Positions 6,291 to 9,953 of a DNA stretch of 9,953 nucleotides are shown piece by piece. A program made the translations under genes and the position numbers. The notes beneath the pieces are model-generated. The model made no database searches, was not told the origin of the DNA, and saw nothing but the letters and a program-made list of their open reading frames with translations. Numbering within the stretch: position 1 is the first letter of the stretch; each line of letters begins with the position of its first letter. This stretch comes from Planctomycetia bacterium (GTDB lineage Bacteria > Planctomycetota > Phycisphaerae > Phycisphaerales > SM1A02), in NCBI GenBank assembly GCA_005799475.1, contig SYGQ01000028.1:1-9953 (forward strand), given 5' to 3'.

Positions 6291-8363
6291 ATGTGGTTTG
6301 CCGCACCGAGAGATTCCCGGATCAAGGGCGCCGCCGTCATCGACTGCGTCGGATTTGTCATCGCCTTGGCGCTCGGCACTTCCGCGTGGTCTGCGATCTC
6401 GCAGCGGCCCGGAATCGGCGCGATCCCGTACTCGGACGCCGTGGGAGTCGGCACGACCTTTCGGACATGGGCGCCGAATGCCACCAGCGTCCATGTCGCG
6501 GGAACATTCAACTTCTGGAGTAGCACCTCACTGCCGCTCTTCGCCGAAGGCAACGGCTTTTGGAGCGTCGATGTGCCCGCCGCGCAGGTGGGCGCGCAGT
6601 ACAAGTTTGTCGTCCGCAACGGCACGCAGACGCTGTGGAAGAACGACCCACGCTCGCGCGACCTCGTGAGTTCCGTCGGCAATTCGGTCATCTACAGCCC
6701 GACCGCCTACCAGTGGCAGGTGCCCAGATTCACGATTCCTTCATGGGACAAGATCGTCTGCTACGAGATGCATGTTGGCACCTACGGAACCTCGACGAGC
6801 GGAGCGACGCCGTCGAATCTTGCTCAGTGTGCCGCACGGCTGGACCACCTCCAGGAGTTGGGGGTGAACATGATCGCGCTCATGCCAACATGCGAGTTTC
6901 CGGGGGACCGTTCGTGGGGTTACAACTGTTCCTATCCGTACTCCGTCGAGAGCGCCTACGGATCGCCCGATGACCTCAAGGCGTTTGTCGATGCGGCGCA
7001 TGCGCGTGGGATCGCTGTCAGCATCGACATCGTGTTCAACCACCTCGGTCCCACGGACCTTGACATGTGGGTCTTCGACGGCTGGAGCCAGAACGCCCTC
7101 GGCGGCATTTACTTCTACAACGACTACCGCGCGTACACCCCGTGGGGGAACACGCGGCCAGACTTCGGTCGCGGCGAGGTGCGCTCGTACATCCGTGACA
7201 ACGCGATGATGTGGTTGGAAGAGTTTCGCGCCGACGGCATCCGCTTCGACGGCACCAAGTACATCCGGAAGACCGACCAATTCGGGCAAGAGATCCCTGA
7301 GGGCTGGTCGCTCATGCAGTGGATCAACAACGACATCGATGCCGCGCACCCAGAGAAGTTCATCGTGGCCGAGGACATGGATGTCAATGAGTGGCTCACG
7401 AAGGGAACCGGCGCTGGCGGCGCGGGGTTCGATAGTCAGTGGGACGCCGCGTTCTTCCCGAAAATCCGGGCCGCGTGCATCGTTTCGAGCGATGCCGACC
7501 GCGACATGAATCAAGTGCGCGACGCGATCGCGTTCTCCTACAACGGCTCGATGCAGCAGCGCGTCATCTACACCGAGAGCCACGACGAGGTGGCCAACGG
7601 CAAGCGCCGGGTCCCCGAGGAAATCTCGCCAGGTAACGCGGGGTCGTGGTGGGCGCGCAAGCGATCGACGCTCGGCGCGGTCGTTGTCATGACGGCTCCG
7701 GGCGTGCCACTTCTCTTCGAGGGGCAGGAGTTCCTTGAGGACGAGTACTTCCGAGACGATGTCCCTCTGGACTGGTCACGCAAGGTGGCGTACTCGGGGA
7801 TCTTCAAGTGCTACCAAGACCTTGTGGCGCTGCGCACCAATTCGAGCGGCGTCACGCGCGGCCTATCGGGGTTCAGCACCAATGTCTTTCATGTGAACAA
7901 CACCGACAAAGTCATTGCGTTCCATCGCTGGCAGAGCGGCGGCGACCTCGATGACACCATCGTGGTGCTGAATTTCTCAGCGACCCCAAAGCTCAACTAT
8001 CGCGTGGGCATGCCGCGGCCAGGACTCTGGCGGGTTCGCTTCAACAGCGATTGGAGCGGTTACTCCAGCGACTACGCCAACACGACTGCCCTCGACACCG
8101 CGACGGAGGGCGGTTCCTATGACGGGCTTGGCCAGAGCGCGCTCGTTTCCGTTGGCGCGTACTCCGCAGTGATCTACTCACAGGGCACGCCGCCGCCGCC
8201 GCCCAACCCTGCCGACATCAACCACGACGGTGCGGTCAATGGATTTGACATGACGATTCTCTTGAGTGCGTGGGGAACTCTCGGCGGCGACGCTGACATC
8301 GATCGCAGCGGCCTCGTCGACGGCCTCGACATGACCGTCGTGCTGAGTTCGTGGTCAAACTAG
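6291..8363 (+). CDS. Secreted GH13 alpha-glucan-active enzyme with CBM48 and dockerin-like tail
   Basis: The 690-residue protein has an N-terminal signal (IKGAAVIDCVGFVIALALGTSAWSA, cut near 35). A CBM48/early-set domain spans about 50-140 (TTFRTWAPNATSVHVAGTFNFW...). A GH13 (beta/alpha)8 barrel spans about 150-520, a beta-sandwich C-domain about 530-630, a proline linker PPPPP 634-638, and a dockerin-like repeat pair 642-688. The GH13 regions are intact: I DIVFNH (D246, N250, H251); II GIRFD with R318 and nucleophile D320; III VAED with acid/base E361; IV ESHDE with H431-D432. So it should be active on alpha-1,4/1,6-glucans. The CBM48 plus the signatures DIVFNHLGP and SHDEVANGKRR recall branching-enzyme or malto-oligosyltrehalose-trehalohydrolase relatives rather than a plain alpha-amylase; the exact reaction cannot be fixed by reading. 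Only ATG 6291 precedes the signal; there is no Shine-Dalgarno sequence. The stop lies 1 nt from the stop of the convergent ABC ATPase gene. Confidence 0.92.
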   Translation: MWFAAPRDSRIKGAAVIDCVGFVIALALGTSAWSAISQRPGIGAIPYSDAVGVGTTFRTWAPNATSVHVAGTFNFWSSTSLPLFAEGNGFWSVDVPAAQVGAQYKFVVRNGTQTLWKNDPRSRDLVSSVGNSVIYSPTAYQWQVPRFTIPSWDKIVCYEMHVGTYGTSTSGATPSNLAQCAARLDHLQELGVNMIALMPTCEFPGDRSWGYNCSYPYSVESAYGSPDDLKAFVDAAHARGIAVSIDIVFNHLGPTDLDMWVFDGWSQNALGGIYFYNDYRAYTPWGNTRPDFGRGEVRSYIRDNAMMWLEEFRADGIRFDGTKYIRKTDQFGQEIPEGWSLMQWINNDIDAAHPEKFIVAEDMDVNEWLTKGTGAGGAGFDSQWDAAFFPKIRAACIVSSDADRDMNQVRDAIAFSYNGSMQQRVIYTESHDEVANGKRRVPEEISPGNAGSWWARKRSTLGAVVVMTAPGVPLLFEGQEFLEDEYFRDDVPLDWSRKVAYSGIFKCYQDLVALRTNSSGVTRGLSGFSTNVFHVNNTDKVIAFHRWQSGGDLDDTIVVLNFSATPKLNYRVGMPRPGLWRVRFNSDWSGYSSDYANTTALDTATEGGSYDGLGQSALVSVGAYSAVIYSQGTPPPPPNPADINHDGAVNGFDMTILLSAWGTLGGDADIDRSGLVDGLDMTVVLSSWSN
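8214..8360 (+). repeat. Dockerin-like repeat pair encoded at the end of the GH13 gene
   Basis: The units encode DINHDGAVNGFDMTILLSAWG and DIDRSGLVDGLDMTVVLSSWS. The calcium-loop acids are D642, N644, D646, N650, D653 and D669, D671, D677, D680. Unlike the tail of the 4421 gene product, this one has no cysteine. The second unit contains the 17-nt run GACGGCCTCGACATGAC (8319-8335) also found at 5336-5352. Confidence 0.8.
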
Positions 8364-8364
8364 A

Positions 8365-9534
8365 TCAGCGGGAAGTGGCCAGCGCCTGGCCGTGCTCGTC
8401 GAAGAGGTGCGCGGAGTTGCCGTCGATGGCCATCGAGATTGGATCACCTTCGCGCAGAGATCCAACGCGCTCGGCGCCGCATCGCGCCGTCACCCGCACC
8501 GGCCCCACATCCGCGACGAGATCACACTGCGCCCCGTAGCGCTCGAGGGCGACAAGGCGTCCCGGAACCGATCCTGGGGTCTCGGGATGGCAGGGGGCAA
8601 GGCGATCCGGGCGGATACCTACGACGACTCGGCAGCCCTGTGCCAAGCGTGCGCCGAGCGCCCCCCAACGCGATGCGGGGAGTCGGATGGAGCTGCCGTG
8701 CCATGAAACGACGGCGTCGGCACCGTCGACTCGGTCGAATGTCCCTTCGAGCATGTTCATCGTCGGCGTTCCGATGAATCCAGCGACAAAGCGGTTCGTC
8801 GGCCGCTCGTACAGTTCCGTCGGAGCCCCCACCTGCTGCACGACGCCATCACGCAGCACGACGATCCGATCGGCGAGGCTCATCGCCTCCTCTTGGTCGT
8901 GTGTGACATAGACCATGGTGGCCTTGAGCGATCGGTGAAGGATCCGCAGTTCGGTGCGCATCTCGCTGCGGAGGAGCGCATCAAGATTTGACAGCGGCTC
9001 GTCGAAGAGAAAGACGCTGGGATTCCTGACCAGCGCACGGCCAAGGGCGACCCGTTGACGCTGGCCCCCTGAGAGTTCGCGCGGCGCACGATGGAGCAGG
9101 GGCTCGATGCCGAGCGTTCGCGCCGCGCTCCGGACGCGCTCTTCGATCTGCTGCGACTCGTCCCTGCGCCGCCTTCGGTACTCGCCGCTCACGAGCGCCC
9201 GCCACGCGCTTGGGTAGGACCGTCGCCGATCGAGGCCGAATCGCATGTTGCCGCGCACGCTGAGGTGCGGGTCGAGCGCATAGTTCTGAAAGACCATGGC
9301 GATGTCACGGTCGCGTGGGGCGACATCATTCACGACGCGGCCATCGATTTCAATCGTGCCCTTGGTGCACTCTTCGAGTCCCGCGATCATGCGCAGCAGT
9401 GTGCTCTTGCCGCATCCGGAGGGCCCCACGAGCACGACGAACTCGGCGTCGGCAATGGCAAGGGAAGCGCCATCGACTGCGAGCGACCCCGCCCGGTAGG
9501 ACTTGGAGAGTGCCGTAAGTCGAATCGACGCCAT
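8365..9534 (-). CDS. Carbohydrate ABC importer ATPase, MalK/UgpC type
   Basis: The 389-residue cytoplasmic protein would power sugar import. Motifs: Walker A GPSGCGKST (37-45), Q-loop Q83 in VFQNYAL, signature LSGGQ (154-158), Walker B VFLFDE (174-179), D-loop SNLD (182-185), H-loop H212 in VTHDQEEA. The C-terminal 250-389 is the OB/TOBE-type regulatory domain of MalK-like proteins (FIGTPTMNMLEG..., VVVGIRPDRL). Start ATG at 9534 gives MASIRLTALSKSY, the usual family N terminus; the frame stays open to a TTG at 9741 but that extension has no family match. An Arg-rich insertion (about 103-128, including GEYRRRRRDESQ) lies in the helical subdomain before the signature motif, adding roughly 18-20 residues compared with typical MalK, which reads like 'LKLRGVPKAEIDRRV' there. 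No Shine-Dalgarno sequence precedes the start. It lies downstream of a permease gene on the same strand. The imported sugar cannot be read from sequence; malto-oligosaccharide is suggested only by the GH13 neighbour. Confidence 0.92.
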   Translation of the reverse strand: MASIRLTALSKSYRAGSLAVDGASLAIADAEFVVLVGPSGCGKSTLLRMIAGLEECTKGTIEIDGRVVNDVAPRDRDIAMVFQNYALDPHLSVRGNMRFGLDRRRSYPSAWRALVSGEYRRRRRDESQQIEERVRSAARTLGIEPLLHRAPRELSGGQRQRVALGRALVRNPSVFLFDEPLSNLDALLRSEMRTELRILHRSLKATMVYVTHDQEEAMSLADRIVVLRDGVVQQVGAPTELYERPTNRFVAGFIGTPTMNMLEGTFDRVDGADAVVSWHGSSIRLPASRWGALGARLAQGCRVVVGIRPDRLAPCHPETPGSVPGRLVALERYGAQCDLVADVGPVRVTARCGAERVGSLREGDPISMAIDGNSAHLFDEHGQALATSR

Positions 9535-9754
9535 GAGTGGTGAGGCTACCCCGCGCGCACGGAGGCGGCACAACACGACGATGATCCACTCGACCCTCGT
9601 GCACTGCACACTCGCCGCCGGCGTCGCGTGGGACACCGCGATCGCCATCGATGAGCAAGCGAGTCCCGCTGCGGCGACAGCGCCGTCCGCGCTGGCCGAG
9701 GCGCAGAAGAGTCCGCTCGCGAGTCGCGATCCCGACTTCAAGACCGATGTTCGG
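9535..9754. other. 220-bp gap between permease and ATPase genes with coding-like composition
   Basis: No gene could be assigned. In the phase shared by the ATPase frame on the minus strand and by a plus-strand frame with ATG at 9581, third positions are about 80% G+C. By hand count over 9581-9754 the plus-frame values are about 68/58/79% for codon positions 1/2/3. The minus reading has no stop and would add 69 residues to the ATPase (from TTG 9741). The plus reading runs open to the window end but overlaps the real permease antisense. Neither translation resembles a family I know. Confidence 0.4.
9543..9548 (-). promoter_or_regulatory. Candidate -10 element for a leaderless ABC ATPase transcript
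   Basis: On the minus strand TAGCCT lies 8 nt before the ATG at 9534, which would put the transcription start at or next to the start codon. TTGTGC sits 19 bp upstream as a poor -35. The spacing resembles TANNNT motifs of leaderless genes in other phyla. It is weak evidence, supported mainly by the lack of a ribosome-binding site. Confidence 0.25.
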
Positions 9755-9953
9755 TCAGCCCTTCACGGCACCGCGGGCGAGCCCCTCGATGAAGTGACGC
9801 TGCGCGGCAGCAAAGAGCAGGATGCACGGAAGCATCGTGACGAGGCTCGCCGCCATCAACAGATGGACATCCTCAAGTCCGCCGTACTGGTTGCGAAACG
9901 AGTTGAGGGCGACCGCGAGCGTGGCCTGATCGTCCGAGTGCAGGTAGATGAGC
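9755..9953 (-). CDS. Carbohydrate ABC importer permease, MalG/UgpE type, C-terminal end (5' part outside window)
   Basis: Only the last 65 residues lie in the window, read from the window edge to TGA at 9757-9755. They begin LIYLHSDDQATLAVALNSF and contain the final transmembrane segment VHLLMAASLVTMLPCILLFAAA. They end QRHFIEGLARGAVKG, which matches the conserved C terminus of MalG/UgpE-type inner-membrane permeases (typically 'QRyfveGi..GavKG') closely. The protein would form half of the sugar channel and dock onto the ATPase encoded 220 bp downstream; the EAA coupling loop lies outside the window. The frame has no start codon here because the gene is cut, so a search requiring a start could miss it. 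Confidence 0.9.
   Translation of the reverse strand, partial: LIYLHSDDQATLAVALNSFRNQYGGLEDVHLLMAASLVTMLPCILLFAAAQRHFIEGLARGAVKG

Noticed and set aside
9535..9741. ATPase start moved upstream to TTG 9741
   Set aside because: The family N terminus begins exactly at ATG 9534 and the extra 69 residues match nothing I know. I kept the compositional oddity as a finding.
9651..9800. Small Arg-rich plus-strand frame starting at ATG 9651
   Set aside because: It ends within DNA antisense to the permease, has no ribosome-binding site, and its Arg-rich composition is typical of an out-of-phase frame.
9581..9953. Plus-strand frame from ATG 9581 open to the window end
   Set aside because: From 9755 on it is antisense to a clear MalG/UgpE C terminus. 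GGAGG at 9561-9565 is 15 nt from the ATG, too far for a normal ribosome-binding site. The part before 9755 remains undecided.

Overview
The window reads as chromosomal DNA of a high-GC planctomycete, most likely from the class Phycisphaerae. The main clue is a pair of exported proteins that end in paired, dockerin-like calcium-binding repeats of the form DxNxDxxVDGLDMTxLLSxWG, a C-terminal module common in that group. Strong GC bias at third codon positions, mixed use of Shine-Dalgarno and non-Shine-Dalgarno starts, and a planctomycete-style prepilin cluster fit this. The assignment is an inference from sequence style and was not checked against a database.

Region 1 (2-4341, plus strand) is the end of a type IV pilus / type II secretion-like gene cluster. 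It holds the C-terminal part of a PilX-like (DUF7305-type) protein, a short GspH-like pseudopilin whose start lies 2 nt after the previous stop, a GspD/PilQ-type secretin, and a TPR lipoprotein whose ribosome-binding site overlaps the secretin stop codon. The last gene is placed and built like a secretin pilotin (PilF/PilW type) but is longer. The secretin is best started at 1188, not at the first in-frame ATG at 1089, which leaves a short non-coding gap with an imperfect hairpin.

Region 2 (4342-8363, plus strand) holds three exported proteins, each with its own upstream gap and a similar -10-like octamer (GCGATACT, GCTAGACT, GCTATTCT). They are an exported protein of unknown function with a cysteine-rich dockerin-like tail, a SYLF-domain (Ysc84/DUF500) probable lipoprotein, and a secreted GH13 alpha-glucan-active enzyme with an N-terminal CBM48 and a dockerin-like tail.

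Region 3 (8365-9953, minus strand) is part of a carbohydrate ABC importer: a MalK/UgpC-type ATPase and, upstream of it on the same strand, the last 65 residues of a MalG/UgpE-type permease cut by the window edge. The ATPase converges on the GH13 gene with one base between their stop codons. The 220 bp between permease and ATPase have coding-like composition that I could not assign.

A reasonable but unproven reading is a surface carbohydrate-use locus beside an envelope secretion machine: the secretin system exports proteins, the GH13 enzyme remodels or cuts alpha-glucans outside the cell, and the ABC system takes up the sugars. I saw no tRNA, rRNA, CRISPR array, insertion sequence, att site or clear intrinsic terminator.
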